A stretch of 64,000 bases of DNA. Source: Durusdinium trenchii. Lineage: Eukaryota; Sar; Dinophyceae; Suessiales; Symbiodiniaceae. Both the position numbers and the translations under genes were made by a program. The notes under the pieces are model-generated. The model saw only the letters and a program-made list of their open reading frames with translations. It made no database searches and was not told the DNA's origin. Of the stretch, positions 46,180-59,174 are shown piece after piece; position 1 is the stretch's first letter, and each line of letters begins with the position of its first letter. The stretch covers positions 364,990 through 428,989 of the forward strand of contig CAXAMN010027362.1 of the NCBI GenBank assembly GCA_963970005.1, read 5' to 3'.

Positions 46180-47800
46180 CTTCAAACAAGGCTTGTGCCT
46201 GGCGCCGGAGCGGCGATGTGGACTGATCTGGATGTCATCCAGCCTAGTGTGGCTTCCAGACTCTTCCAGTGCATACTTGATATTCACTTCCAGTCATACA
46301 TACCTCTTATTCCCTCTGCACTGAGCATCAAAGAATATGCAATTCTTGCCAGTGGATCCACGAGAGAGCATGGGGTGGGCCTAACCTACATTCAGAGGAA
46401 GTAGTTAAAACATGTTAAAACCACAGTGGATGCTAAATTGAGAACCCCCCTATCAAGGTCAACAAGGTCCGGCTTTCACTTGAATAAAAAACAACCCCCC
46501 ACCAAGCTGATTCTTGAAGAGTGAATGGAAGGATCCCCTCTGTTCATGCCTATAGGCTAGGACCCATCTTCTGTGCCTGGAACTCGGAGATCTCGGGGGC
46601 GGCCTCAACACGAGAGGAGACAGCTAACATCTCAGCTGGTCAAGTTGTGAGACACATCAGCAACGAAGGGTGGAAAGGTGGCTCAATAATACCTCTGAAC
46701 TGACGCCTTGTTATTGGACTCTGGGCAACAGCCAAGACGTCGAATCTAATTCTCCTTTTTTCATCATGAGTGTTCACGACAATCATGATGTATGTCAAGG
46801 GTCCATGGAACTTTGACCCTTTATTGTCTTTCATGGCCTTCAAAGACCTAATTTTCAACTATTGAACTCATCGACTTTGAGCCATGCTTCAAAACCTTTT
46901 CTGACACTGATGGACTCAGGACTACTCCAAAGGTAGCTGCACCACCCTTGGACTCCCGGAGTGCAGATCCACACGGAGGCCAAGTCGGAAGCACCCGATG
47001 AAGCACCCAGCAGGTCAACCCCATCACCGTTTGCAGTAGAAAATCCCAAACCGAATCGGTGGGCGCCTTTGCAGTCCGTACTGTCCCAAAAAGCCAGGTT
47101 CAGACCCACGCTTGCTACATCTGATCGAATGAGCCCGTTTGGAGCCCTCCAAGACCCTGGCCTTGCTGATCATGTCCAAGAAGCCAGCCTGCAGGAGGAG
47201 TTCGCCTTGGTTGACGCGAGCACAGCTGATCATCCAAACAACTGATCTATGTGTGGGCAAGCCTATGGTGCAGGGACCATCAGATGTATATCGAAGGCCA
47301 ATGCAACCCCAAGGCCCCAAGGTCCACCTGGAACCTACGGGAAGGATTCAAGCTGCTGCAGCTTGACAGAATTGGAGATAAGCATCAAGATGAGTGGGAC
47401 CTATAGTTACCCAGAAGAATTGCCGATGGTCACTTGTGGGGGCAAATTTTCGTGGAAGAGTCACAGAATGATCTTTGCCGCAAACAGGCCTGCCTCTCGA
47501 GCTCGCAAAATGTCCGTGTTGCCCTCTGAAATTACTGAGTCAATCGCCAAATAGAAGAACAAAGCCCGCCACGGTTGCTGTCGTAAAGAGGCCTTCTCAA
47601 TTATCAGGACTGATACTTTACAACGGCTGGTGCAGCCGGCAAGGCTGCACAGTCAATAAGGGCACCTGCTTGGAAAATGTACGGAAAACCTGGAGGAACC
47701 TACTAGCGATGGCCTCCATCCTACTAGGTTCCTTAAGGTTTTTTCCGTAAGTGACTCATGGCATGTTTCTTGTTGCTCCGGATACCCCGAAGAGCCCCAC

Positions 47801-47862
47801 CGTCTATCACCCAAAGTCTCGCAGCTAAGCCCCGAACCGCCTCCACCTTGTTTCGCCAGTGC
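47801..47862 (-). CDS. Candidate exon (HWRNKVEAVRGLAARLWVID)
   Basis: A 62 bp segment between TTGCCAG|G and GACG|GTGGGG (GT donor), encoding HWRNKVEAVRGLAARLWVID. It looks like an amphipathic helix. The splice sites and frame are consistent, but no family is recognised. Confidence 0.35.
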
Positions 47863-48751
47863 CTGGCAAGGGGTAAGCTGGTCGGAAGAACATGCACCCG
47901 CAGGAGCTACCTGCCAGTATTTTCTGTCTTGCAAACACTGTTCTTCTTAAACTTCGAAGACAGTCAGTCACCCCGTGTCGAAAATATCTGTCCAGTCTAG
48001 CTGCAAAAAGAACGTTGTGCCATCTCTCCAGACATGAAGGATGTCTAGTTGGGGCTAATCCCAAGACACGGAAAAGGATCCGTTTGGTCAGTTTCAGCAA
48101 ACGACCATCTGCCAAATGTTGAAACGAAATCACTGGAGAAAACATGCAAGCTGGAGAAAACATGATCAGTTCATAATGTTTCACAGGTATGGTGTCAGCA
48201 TGTTGAGCCCACGGTCAAAGAGATGAACAGAACCTCCTCCGTTGAATCTTTGATGAACGCTCACGCCTTGAGTTGAACGCGTGTAGAAAATAACTCTTCA
48301 CCCAAAACGACCATCCGAAAGCTAAGGCACCCCGAAGTTAGATAGGCGCCTCGCAAATGACTCTCTACAAACCAGTGGCTTAGTGGGTCCATTTGAGCCT
48401 GGAGGTGCTGTATCCTCTCAGGCTATCCCACTGGAATGGGCACCCATCTGAAGTTGTATAGTTGTTGAGTGCACTCTGTTGAGACATGGATGTTTGCAAA
48501 CACAACTCAGCCCAGCCGGCGTTCTCTTTGTTTTTACACAACTATATATCATTATATATCTACCGGGATCCCATTTGACCTCAATTTTGATAGGAAAAGC
48601 CCATATTTTGGCTGGTTGGTGGTCCAAAAAACAGGTCATTCAGGTTCCAGTATATACACAAAGTATCCCAAACTCTCCCCAGCAAATTCACAAGAATAAT
48701 ATAGGTTAGGGTCGGGTCAGAGACTTTGGACGATCAACTCCGAGGTATCGC

Positions 48752-48821
48752 CTCCTCAAAGAGGTCTGCCCCGGGAAGTGGCCTGGACTGGGATGAAACG
48801 GAGGCCACCGTCCGCGGGAAT
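48752..48821 (-). CDS. Candidate exon (TVASVSSQSRPLPGADLFEE)
   Basis: A 70 bp segment between ACCGCAG|A and GAGGAG|GCGATA (GC donor), with a coding-like Ser/Pro-rich frame ending GADLFEE. The acceptor lacks the G that follows AG in the confirmed introns, which lowers confidence. Confidence 0.27.
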
Positions 48822-49572
48822 CTGCGGTGATGAAAACACCATCATTCATCAGCTATATAGTGTATCCAAGCCGGTGTAGGGGCACAATGTGAATACATGT
48901 GAAAACAATTCCCATAGAGTTCCTATCGTGCAGCAAATATTGGAAGCAAACCACTCCAACTTGGATCCAAAGTCTGGTTCTTAGAATGTACAATCACTAG
49001 GTGGCAGTCCCAGGCGTCACAAACACCGGTGGTTCACCACGCCCACCTCCAGATGTCATCGCGATTTCATGGGGTGGCAGGCACTCAAGGCTGGTTTTAG
49101 ATTTGAACACGATCTGCCTGTAGGCTCTGGACTGAGTGGCAAGTTGGCTCTCGCTTCAGCCCAACTTCAGCCGAAGCAAAGAGGAAACCCTGGGGTCACC
49201 TCCTCAAAAATTCTTCAACTGGCAACAAACGAACATGAAACAGTTCCAATCACCTGAGTAGGTAACTACCCGCAAAACGGCTCGCTGTTTAAATAAGAAC
49301 ACCTGGGCTACCTCCTGGAGAGGGAACCCGAAGGGAAAGGAAACATCAACATCCTCAATGCCACAACGAACCACACCTGAGGCTGAATGGATTTTAGTAA
49401 ATCACATAAAATGACAATGTTTCCACCTCTACCCCGCTGAGCGCCCAAAAATCACCCGCCACCACACGTGTGGCCTTGAACGCTCCTGGCAGTCTGGCAG
49501 TCAACATCAGGATGGTTCATGGGTCCATTTGTACGGCATCATAATGGTTTGTGTGATTTGTGTGAAGAGAGC

Positions 49573-49617
49573 CTTCCCCGGGGTCCCGGTTTTTCCCAGT
49601 GTCCGAAGCGAGGCTGC
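49573..49617 (-). CDS. Candidate microexon after the IQ exons
   Basis: A 15-codon phase 0-0 segment between GTGGAG|G and GGGAAG|GCTCTC (GC donor), reading AASLRTLGKTGTPGK. The basic Arg/Lys-rich composition fits the IQ region, but there is no motif. Confidence 0.37.
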
Positions 49618-50833
49618 CTCCACCCGCTTTAGGGAACCCAACTCTCGCGAAGATAACATGAGTATCTGGAGCAAAAAGGACCCTTATGTCTTATGAATGA
49701 TGCATCGCAAGTTTGCAACCAAAAAGAAAGACAGGTCTTGCAATTGAGGATCTCCCGAGTTCTGCATCAAATCCGAGGGGTTGCATTGATTGCATTTTCC
49801 TGCATGAAGTCATGAGCCGCACAGAAAGGACATGGACTTTCATCTGGCATCTGTGTTTGGTATCCATGTTGCGGTCGCAGTCCGGATTTGGGCAAATGAT
49901 GTGGATCAGGTGCAGGTGGGAATGGATGCGGCTTGCAAAGTCATGGGGAAGTTTGGCGAACACAAGGAATCTTGTCTTCCTGGCTCTTTAACTTACAGGG
50001 CCTCTCATATCAAATGTTAGCTCGACCAAATCACAGCAAATGATCATCGAACGTAAAGCGCATAAGAAATGGAGACAGTGCGCCTCAATTGCACCCAGAC
50101 CATGAGATCTGTGAGCATTTCTTATCTATCAGCATGTTAACACTATGGATCACCATGGCATCAAATCCTCAGAAGCAATGAAGAACAAACATTGAATCGA
50201 AATTGAACACCTGCTATCTGCTGCGTATTTGTCCATTCAATCCCCTGCTTCGGGGCCTGTTGCCTAGGGTGAAGTGCAAATAGTTGAACAAACAATCTCC
50301 ATCGACCCATTTTCCGTCCCACTTGTCGCAAGAAAACCACTCCTGCCGCGAACGAAATCCCATGGATGCAGCTGCCTGTTTTTGCGCTGCGGAGGCGACG
50401 GCACATCCTTTTATGGTGCAAGAATCCCATGGAATCAAATCCAAAGAGGACCCTCCACAGTGCCTTTGGAACATGTGATGACATGTGGCATGATATGACC
50501 TAAAATTATCAGTTAAGTTGTACTATGTTGTACTCATTCCGCGTTCGTTCTTTTCTTGAAAGGGAGTGCGTTTGACACTTCTCGGCTCGAGGCAGGCAAG
50601 ACGGCCCCAAGGTCTCCACTCCACCCTTTAACTGGTTCAATTGAGTCAAAGGACAAAGGACCATCCCAAGCCCCTTTGGGGGAGCTGCAAGCAATCACCC
50701 TGAAGCAAGAATTAAGCCAAGCAATACCTTGAAGATCGGCAGAAAATCCATCCCCCACGCTCCTGGCGTTCCCCTACGGTTGTCTATTTGTGTCTCCAGC
50801 GCGTGACGCCCGTCACGTGATGCGATCGCCCGC

Positions 50834-50884
50834 CTGTTCCCTTGCTTGGCGGCCCCGGTAGACCGCTTGGATCCTCGCAGAGGC
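50834..50884 (-). CDS. IQ-motif microexon 5
   Basis: A 17-codon phase 0-0 exon between GAGGAG|G and GAACAG|GCGGGC (GC donor). It reads ASARIQAVYRGRQAREQ, a full IQ consensus. It lies only 435 bp from microexon 4, the shortest spacing in the series. Confidence 0.8.
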
Positions 50885-51319
50885 CTCCTCTTGCGTTAAG
50901 TCCTCCACCCTAAAGACCTGGCGACGTGGGACAAGAGATACAACGGGTGACCCAAATGCCAAGGACACGGGAAGCAACAAACCAAAGCTTTGGAGAAGTT
51001 TGACATGCGGAAAATGCTATTATGATGGTGAAGATATGTTCTAGACTCTAGACGATACACATTACACGTGTCGTGAAACGATGTATACAATGTATCTATC
51101 CTAGCTCGCGAAACATTGCTCGAGGTAGCACCAAGACTGAGACGCAACATGCGATCAAAGATGATCAAAGTAAATACCAAAGAAAGGTGTCTGTCGAGAG
51201 AAAGGACAGCCATTGGGAGTAACTTTGACTTTACCCCACTTGCTGTTTCTTTTTATACCTGGGAGATCTCATGGATTCGCCGGCATCGATTCCTGGAGCC
51301 CTCTTCGCGTTGGCTGCAC

Positions 51320-51370
51320 CTCCCGCTGAATTCGTCCCTGGAAGGCAGCCTGAATCCTCTCAGCAGCAGC
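51320..51370 (-). CDS. IQ-motif microexon 4
   Basis: A 17-codon phase 0-0 exon between CCCTAG|G and CGGGAG|GTGCAG (GT donor). It reads AAAERIQAAFQGRIQRE. The motif keeps I, Q, G and the final Arg but has Gln for the central Arg. Confidence 0.78.
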
Positions 51371-51589
51371 CTAGGGGCGAAAAGGTGGAACATATCGAAA
51401 TTTCTGGCATTCTATCAATTCCATCCATCAAAACATCGTCACCAACATTCACCAACCTACATCTGGGTCACCATCCGGATGGTCGGGCATTCGGCATTCC
51501 ATCCATCAAGCCGGCCGGAAACACTCGAGATCAACCTCTAAACTAAAAGGATTAATTCATAGGGTAAGGCCAGGATCCTAGATTTCAAA

Positions 51590-51910
51590 AAAGTCATTTT
51601 AAAAAATTGGAAAAGTCAAAGTCAAAAACAAGTCAAATGGAAAAGTCAGAAACAAGTCGAAAACCAGTCAAAAAAGTGAAAAATAGATCACAACTCGAAA
51701 CAGTCAAAAACAGGTCAAATCAAAGTAAAACACATACATGAGTCAAAAAAGTAAAAAAAGCAATGAAAACTCGAAAACGTCAAAAAGTCAAAAAAATGTC
51801 AAATACACATCAAATAAAATAGAACACGTAAAAATTAGAAAACAACTGTCGAAAAAACATGTCAAACACATCAAATTTGGAAAAACAACAGTTAAACAAG
51901 TCGGATCTGG
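51590..51910. repeat. A-rich GTCAAAA low-complexity tract
   Basis: Irregular repetition of words like AAGTCAAAA, ACAAGTCAAA and CGAAAAC over 300 bp in the intron between IQ exons 3 and 4. Confidence 0.8.
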
Positions 51911-52446
51911 GCCAATAGGTGTTTTTCGACTTTCGGAAACTTTCTGATTTGACTCTTTTTTGACTTTGACTTTTGGCACTGACTACTATGTTGACTTTTC
52001 TTGACTTCTTTATATATCTTGAAAACAGGCTCTCTCCAATGAAAGAATTTTATAACTCTAAACTCAATTACTTGATGGGCAACTTGCAGGGACATGAAAG
52101 GATCCAAACTTGCCTTGGTACGACGACTTGATCGACGACGCCTGTTTGCGTCTCGATGACCGGTTCCAGGGGGAAGTGCCCGGTGCCCGCGTCTTTGGAT
52201 GTACGGATGTAGCCAAGAGCATACCAAACACGTACAGAAAGCCATTCAGTGGCTAAGGGCTAATTACATTCCCAACATGAACTGACACTACTAGTATATG
52301 GAAACATCTCAAAGGAAACTGGGAGGAACTATATGATTAACTATGCTTTCAGCTTGCCGTTGATCAGCAGCATGTGATCATGTGGCCATAAATGTATGTC
52401 TTTTGGGAGAGCCGTCCATCAACTCAGCACAGCGTGCCACCCGCGC

Positions 52447-52488
52447 CTCCTGCGACGACCTCCGGTCGAGTCCACCAGCTTGGCGAGC
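52447..52488 (-). CDS. Candidate microexon between IQ exons 3 and 4
   Basis: A 14-codon phase 0-0 segment between CAGCGAG|G and CAGGAG|GCGCGG (GC donor), reading ARQAGGLDRRSSQE. It has no IQ core but the same splice and phase pattern as its neighbours. The frame stays open to about 52,420. Confidence 0.33.
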
Positions 52489-53788
52489 CTCGCTGTTCTT
52501 CGGCGAGTGGACTCCCATGTGATCATGATGGTCACCTAATAACAGTCGCCAAACAAGTAGTTTCGCTACACATTCAGAAACTGCATTTGTAGAAGCCAAG
52601 CTAATTCAAATCAAATCTGTGGTTTACCATGGTTTACCATGGTTTACCAGAAACTCTCGTTTGGTACAGTGAGTCCCACAATGGGATCATGTTGTCTTTA
52701 AAATGTGTCGTGGCTGACAGACAAAATGCAATGAATATACAATCTTCTGATAGTTCGTTCCCCTCGGTTTTGAAAGTAGATTGCTCAAATTCCCAAAGCG
52801 GGTGAAATACCACATTCAACGAAGTCAATCCCAGGAGGCCTCAAAGGAAGTTAAGCTAAGCAGTTGCTGGTTTGAGCCTGCCATCTATACCGAATGATCT
52901 TAATGCATAGACCATTTCGGCCCCTCTATCTGATCGGAAACAATTGCCAGTTGCCGGCCAAGTGATAAACCAAACTTCTAGTTCGCAGCCAGTTGTCGCA
53001 CCATGAACACACGCAGTTGCAGATCCCAGTCTTTTTTGCAGATCTGCTGCAGATCCTCCTTTTTGGGAAGTGAAACTAATACTGTATGGACTCATTTGTT
53101 CCTGTAGGCTGCACATGATTCGGAGAGATATAAAATACTTGAGTCCTTGAGAGAAGGGGGTGGACGAAAGGTTGGTAAGCAACGACGGGTGGGTAGTGTA
53201 GGAGCAGCTGCGGCGGCCGCGGCAGAGGCGGCAAACCACCAGGAGACCAGCAGCACTGGCACACAGCAGGGCAGCAGCAACCCTGCAGCAAGTCAGGCAA
53301 CCAGGAGCAGGAAACCAGCAAACCATAAGCAACAGGACAGCAGTACTTGATTAAATGAAAATAACAATATCAATTAATCCTGCAGCAGCAAACAGTTAGG
53401 TCCAGCAACAGCATAGGAAGCAGGAACATATGTTGGAACACGCATGAAAGAGAGCATGAGGACGAGGATGAAGCTCAGGAAAAGAACGACGAGGAGGGAG
53501 GATGCTTCGAAAGACGTGGGTGAAGGTGCGTTGCATGAACTAGAGGGGTACTTAAAGTGGAGAAACTCAATACGAATCCAATCACACCAGGCCAAGGCAC
53601 AATTGAAAGGAACTTGACCTGTTCTAGGGGGGGAGTTGAATAATTGCCTTTCGGAACTCAAAATCAGGTGGAGGAGGATCCTTGTCCCAAAATAGAGCTA
53701 TATATCATGAGCTATATAATATTTGAACTCGGGTTGAAGGCACAACCCGCTATCCGCCTCTGCCAAGCGCGCTGTCGCACCGGTCCGC

Positions 53789-53845
53789 CTCCTGACGCAC
53801 CTGGCGTCCGCGATACACTGCTTGGATCTTCTCTGCGGCGGCGGC
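53789..53845 (-). CDS. IQ-motif microexon 3
   Basis: A 19-codon phase 0-0 exon between GCACAG|G and CAGGAG|GCGGAC (GC donor). It reads AAAAEKIQAVYRGRQVRQE and has a complete IQ consensus. It is very like microexon 5 at the motif itself (IQAVYRGRQ). Confidence 0.82.
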
Positions 53846-54674
53846 CTGTGCGGAGAGAGAAGGCAGCGAGAATTTGTGCGTCGCACAAAAACATGCTAAA
53901 ACATAACAATAATAACATATAATTGGACTCCTTTTTCGGTTGTTTGAATCCGAGAAGGCCCTTTCAATCCGATATGATCCGACTTTAGTTCAAACATTGA
54001 TTTCGGAGGTACGCGAACCCGCTTTCTGCCGCAGTGTTTGTTTTGGTTGGTTCAGTTCGCCTTTGCAGTCATGACCACCGCCAACTAACCTGAATGCCAA
54101 CATCATGTCCTCGCAATCTGATTTGGTCTACAAACTGGGCGGCCTTGCCGAGGTGTGAACGATTTGGGTACGGACTGTGGGTTGCTCGCCACAGCCACTG
54201 AAAATCATGTCAAATCATGCGACATTGCCAGACTGAAAATTGCAGTTTTTTTGCAAAAGGCCCAGAACATCTCAGACCTCTTATGCCCCCAAATCCTGCC
54301 TATTGCGACTCGATCTCTTAAGTGACGGGGACTTCCTTGTCAACACATCTTGTCGCGTTTCTTGAACCGCCATGAAAGCCAAGCAAAAGCGAGGGGTGAA
54401 GCCCGTTGAGCCAGCCTGCTCTGCTCTGAGGTCAGGTGATACCGGAGCCTGTCCAAATGCTGGGAAAGACTTTCAATTGGAGATGAACCACACATGTGTT
54501 CGTGAAGACTATATATGGGGGCCGTTCTTTATTTGGTTGCAGGGCATAAGGCTGAAAAGCCCTTGCGCTCGCCCTTGCGCCTTCTTGCGCATATAAGGGC
54601 TTTTGCATATTTTGACTGTTCTAATTGTTTTAGTATCAGCAAGAAAAAGTGGCGTGCCGGAGCAGGAATGGCAA

Positions 54675-54677
<3 letters not shown>

Positions 54678-54757
<80 letters not shown>

Positions 54758-54758
54758 T
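54678..54758. repeat. (AGT)n microsatellite, about 27 units
   Basis: A perfect trinucleotide run. It generates poly-Val, poly-Ser and poly-Thr open frames on both strands, which are artefacts. It lies in the intron between IQ exons 2 and 3. Confidence 0.98.
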
Positions 54759-55659
54759 AAATATTATATATAGCGGTGGGGAAGAACCTACCCAGGCGCA
54801 AATGCTTGATCAAACTTTCAAAAGCAAGGTCAACTGTCTGGTGTACCCTCCCTCAGACAATCATAGAAGCTGCACAGGCCTCACTTGTAGAAGAAAATGG
54901 TCTTCCAGGGGCCTATGTTCCACTCCCATGATTGTTTCAGGGAGTGTAACAGCCTTCTCCTTCGCAAAGCCGTGGCCAAAAAAGGTGGTGTCTTCCCCTT
55001 GGTGTGGTTCAATGCTTCACATCACTGATGAGCTGAGACGCATGGAAATCCAGATGAATCGAGCTCAGCATCAAATGCTTTAAGTGACCTTGCTGGGCAG
55101 CGATGTTGGGATTTATTTGCCTAAATCGAGTGTATACCAATTTATTTGTCTTCATACATGTTCATCTTAATGAATCAACTGATTCGGGTCCAGCAGGCCA
55201 CGACGGGCAGATCGGCAGAACAGTGTACGTCTGTGTAGGTACACAATATATACAACAGCAGGAAAGTAGATAATGAAATCAATATATGTTATTTTTTTTG
55301 CCTTATTGTCGATCCCATTAGGGAACCAGCATCTTTCCAAAAGTCACTTAAAACAACTGAACTACGTCCCCAACATGCCTCAGTACAGCATGATTCCCAC
55401 AAATGGCCTAGGGAATCAGGCTCCTGAGGATTGGATTCTTCCTTTCTTCAGCACACCTATTTCAAAGCGTTCTGAAATGATGTTCCTTTAACTCAGGACT
55501 CGTCCTATCAAGTGCTTTCAGTATTGGACCTACAGACTGACTACAGGATCTAGAGGTCGTTGGCGGATCACCATGTAACGAGCAAGCAATTGACCGACCA
55601 GTCTGGTGATCCATCGGAAACATCTCCGGACACCCATGTCCAACCCACTTGAAGTGCGC

Positions 55660-55719
55660 CTCAAGCAGTTCCTCGCGGACCAACCGTCCGGCAAAGGCCG
55701 CTTGGATCCGCTCTGCAGC
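55660..55719 (-). CDS. IQ-motif microexon 2
   Basis: A 20-codon phase 0-0 exon between CACCAG|G and CTTGAG|GCGCAC (GC donor). It reads AAERIQAAFAGRLVREELLE. The IQ motif is IQAAFAGRLVR, with Ala in place of the usual central Arg. The surrounding introns are 1.3 kb or more. Confidence 0.78.
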
Positions 55720-56527
55720 CTGGTGCGACAGCAGAAAGTACTGGCATAGCTGTGAGTCAAAGATCTGTAGTGGTAACGAGAAAAATAGCCCAAACTTGTG
55801 GGTTTCCTATGCATTCCCTTTTGCAATACGTTTCAGAGTATGTCAGTGACACATCCAAATATGTTCCAAACCGTGGTGGGTCACTTTGTGCTACTCCTCT
55901 CATTTTGATGCAGGTTGACGAGGATTGTGGTTCTTCCATGTCATCCTGCGTTTTCGAGGTTTCTCATTATCGGTCTCTGCTTGAGAGAATGATATTTGCA
56001 GTTTGCACTCAAAGAGAAAGGGAACTGATCCGCACTGTTTCTCAGACAAACCCAGGGTTCCAAGAACAATATACCCTTGATATTGACTTAAGACTATGCA
56101 CATCAATCAACAACTCGCTGCAAAAGGAGCATTTAAATTTAAACTCACAAAAAAAACGAATGCAAATTCACAGTACATACCCTCCCTCAACAGAAAGATT
56201 GGACACACTTAGGTTGATGATCGCAAGGACTGAGTCAGTGAATGAAGCTCCACTTTAGCGATTACGTTGCCAGTGCAATAGACCTCGACTTGCAGAACGG
56301 AAGGAGTGCTGGGTCAGAGAAAAGAAAGGTTTAACAATCGCAGTAGCCCTTTATCATGCTTGAAACAGTTGATGCAGGTACACAATGCGGCGTCCCGCAT
56401 TGCTTCACCACGAACTGACAGTGTCTTCGTTGGGCAGTGTCTGTCAGTCGTGCACTGCCCCCCTGCATATGATGAACGACTCACTGAAAGTGAATTAGAA
56501 AATGCTACAACCTTGGAGACAGGTGTT

Positions 56528-56548
56528 GACACACACACACACACACAG
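56528..56548. repeat. (CA)n microsatellite
   Basis: A short run of CA repeats within an intron of the IQ-exon region. Confidence 0.9.
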
Positions 56549-57011
56549 TCTGGCCACTCTAATGGTTTCTTACTTGCAGAGTAGTCTTGCGACTCTTGTG
56601 CATTGACTGCGAGCGGTGCGGCAATCGACGTGACAACCAGCACCAACGAAATGGGCAGCGGGCAGACCAACAAAAAATAACTCTTGTCTCCCATTGGCTT
56701 CTCTTGCTGGGTAGCTGGGTGACTCAGGAATTTCATGTATGCAATTTTGGGACCACCTTCTTTCCATGCAACGCAATTTCACCACACCCAGACCAAGTCC
56801 CAAATCCAATAAGATCATGCTCTCTCAAATGGACAAGGTTTTGGCACGGAACTTTTGAAGAAGAATCGAACACCTTCTTAGTCATAGCTTTAATGTTTAA
56901 GTGACCTTCTTTCGAAGACTTAATTGACCTCAAGAGGGGCATCTGACGAGGTCACAAAAGAAGGTGCTTGGTTTCTCCCATGTTGTAAAGGTCCCTCCAG
57001 GTCCCTCCTGC

Positions 57012-57056
57012 CTGCTCCGGTGAGGAAACAGAAGCCATCGCTTTGGTCACGTCCGC
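57012..57056 (-). CDS. Candidate microexon within the IQ gene
   Basis: A 15-codon phase 0-0 segment between GAGAAG|G and GAGCAG|GCAGGA (GC donor), reading ADVTKAMASVSSPEQ. The coding-like frame extends upstream (SQDDLFVQCTEK), so an earlier acceptor near 57,100 is possible. No domain is recognised. Position and phase fit the surrounding IQ exons. Confidence 0.42.
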
Positions 57057-57887
57057 CTTCTCGGTGCACTGGACAAACAGATCGTCTTGGGATGCAGTTT
57101 CTGGTGACTCGAATTTCGGAGTTGTTCAGGAATGCAGCACAGAGCCACCAAACACATGAAGTCTGTTGCCAGTTCGGCATGTGTCTGCAAGTTAGTCTCA
57201 AGTTCTACACGTTCAGTCGCTTTTTTTCAAACGAAAAAAGGATGCGTTTATCGCCGGAAACGGAACTGGTAGAGATCGAAACATGTTACTGCGAATCAGT
57301 ACTGTAATCTTTCGAACGAATTCTGTATTGGCATTGGGTTTAACGTTGTTGGTATCACATGAGTTGAAGCGCACCGAACACGTGGAGGCGCAAATCCACT
57401 TTGTATCATGCACCTTTCGGAATAGTCTCAAATTGATGGAATCGTATATATTATTGTGAACACAAGTGGAAAAAGGAATCCTGGAAGAACAAGAAGTGAC
57501 CAGCAATACGAAGCACCACCTCCCCAAAAATCAAGGGACAGTAAAAGAGTGAAAAAAGCACATTGCTCTCTGGTTGTGAAACTTCGGGTCTGCTGGTTGA
57601 GGGATCTTGGCAACCTGACACAAAGGCTAGAACAAAGGTTCTTTTTGTGAGAAAACGACAATCTTCGTGTCAGTACCTTTGACCAACCCAGTGAGTCTGT
57701 CCAGGATCTTGCACAAGATCTTGTTCTGGGCCTGTTCTCATCAAGCCCATTCACCCTGAACATCACCTTGCTTCAAAGGTCGGTTGAATAAGACCAATGT
57801 CAAAAAATAACGGGTGCCCGGGTGCCCACATGAGTTCCATCTGATTTCACCAAACCAACTGCGTGTGGTTTCCCAGCTCGGACCGGC

Positions 57888-57944
57888 CTGTGCGCGTGCG
57901 TTGAGCCCCCGCTGGGCTGCTTGGATCCGACGGGCCGCCTGGAC
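57888..57944 (-). CDS. IQ-motif microexon 1
   Basis: A 19-codon phase 0-0 exon between AACCAG|G and CACAG|GCCGG (GC donor), reading VQAARRIQAAQRGLNARAQ. It contains a full IQ consensus (IQxxxRGxxxR), the calmodulin or light-chain binding motif. It is the highest-coordinate, so first transcribed, of five IQ exons on this strand. Confidence 0.8.
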
Positions 57945-59174
57945 CTGGTTTGGGGCGGGCCACGGCCCAAGAAGGATGCGGAAAAAAGAAGAACACCAGC
58001 CTTTGACTTTCAAACCTCGAGGCGGAGAAGTCCCTCATGGTTGACCCTCTTTGAGTCAGGATGGCCTGTGTGTCCATCAATTGGCCAGCCACCGCATTCG
58101 ACTTGCACAAGCACCCCGAGGAAGTTGCATCACCAAAGCAGCGCTGAACTCTGTCGTGATTGAAAGACTCAACCAGTTTGAACAGGTCACAGGTCACACA
58201 TCTGGAAATGGCAAAACCTATGACACTTTGGAGATCTTTGGAGTGTTTGGGACTACCCTGAGCATCTCTAAGGCACTTACTTCATTCTGGAGTCTCAGCT
58301 GATCCACACTCCCTACCTTGATCATATGTAATTATTGCTTACATAGAATGCCTTGTTTGTCGTGGATTATGATGTGTTGACTGCATTGAGAAGGGAGAGT
58401 ACTGCACAAACCACATGAAAGCTCATGTCTTGTGCTGCACCGGACAATCAACCAACCCGAAGTCAAACCATATCGTTGAAGACAAGTGGGCCAAGTGGGC
58501 TATGTGCGCCACCCTCCCGACCCTCAAAGGCTCTGAGATCAAGGCCTCTTCTTCAGAGTACTGGCCTCAAACCAAAGGCTGCAAAGCTCTGTGTTTGAGC
58601 CACTTTCATGTCACATGAGGTGACAAGAAACGAAACCGGCTACAAGTACCAGGGGCGTACTAAGTATCAACAAAAATGCGATGCAGGTCGTTCTCTGCTC
58701 TTAAGCGGCTATGAACCTCCTTGCACCTGCAATCCCAATACAATACGATGCAATGTACATATGGATATGAATTAAATAGGGAGAACCCCAACCAATGGCT
58801 TTGGTCTATCGTCATGCTTCCAAGGGGTCTTTGGGTGGTGTGGGTCGACAACACGCGTTTATCTTGCAGTGTTCCAAAAGCTATGGGTGCAAGCTTATGA
58901 CAGATCAAAATGGGCATCTTCGGACACAACCTGCAACTGAGACGTTAGAGTACATGAGACACGATATGGTATCATACGGAAAAAAAAACAAAAACATGAA
59001 CAAAAGCTTATTTGTGTCTCCTGAGTGGATTAGTGATCCGATCACTCATGATGTGGTTCAATTAAATAGACCCAGAAACCCCCGGGTCCTATTTTCTTTT
59101 GGGTTTTACTATGCGTTTATATGTCTTTATACAGTTCCATACACTGACGCGTTTGCCAGTGGGATTGATGGTAA

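Larger units (their letters stand above)
46180..50833. other. Intron/intergenic DNA with scattered weak exon candidates
   Basis: Apart from the candidates at 47.8, 48.75 and 49.57 kb listed separately, nothing is supported. The frames at 46,961-47,320 are open on both strands, and the coding strand there cannot be chosen. Confidence 0.35.

Noticed and set aside
54529-55083. Poly-Ser, poly-Val and poly-Thr frames
   Set aside because: Generated by the (AGT)n run.
55752-56258. Plus-strand frame of 168 codons
   Set aside because: Unrecognised, in a probable intron of the IQ-exon gene, and composition like surrounding DNA.
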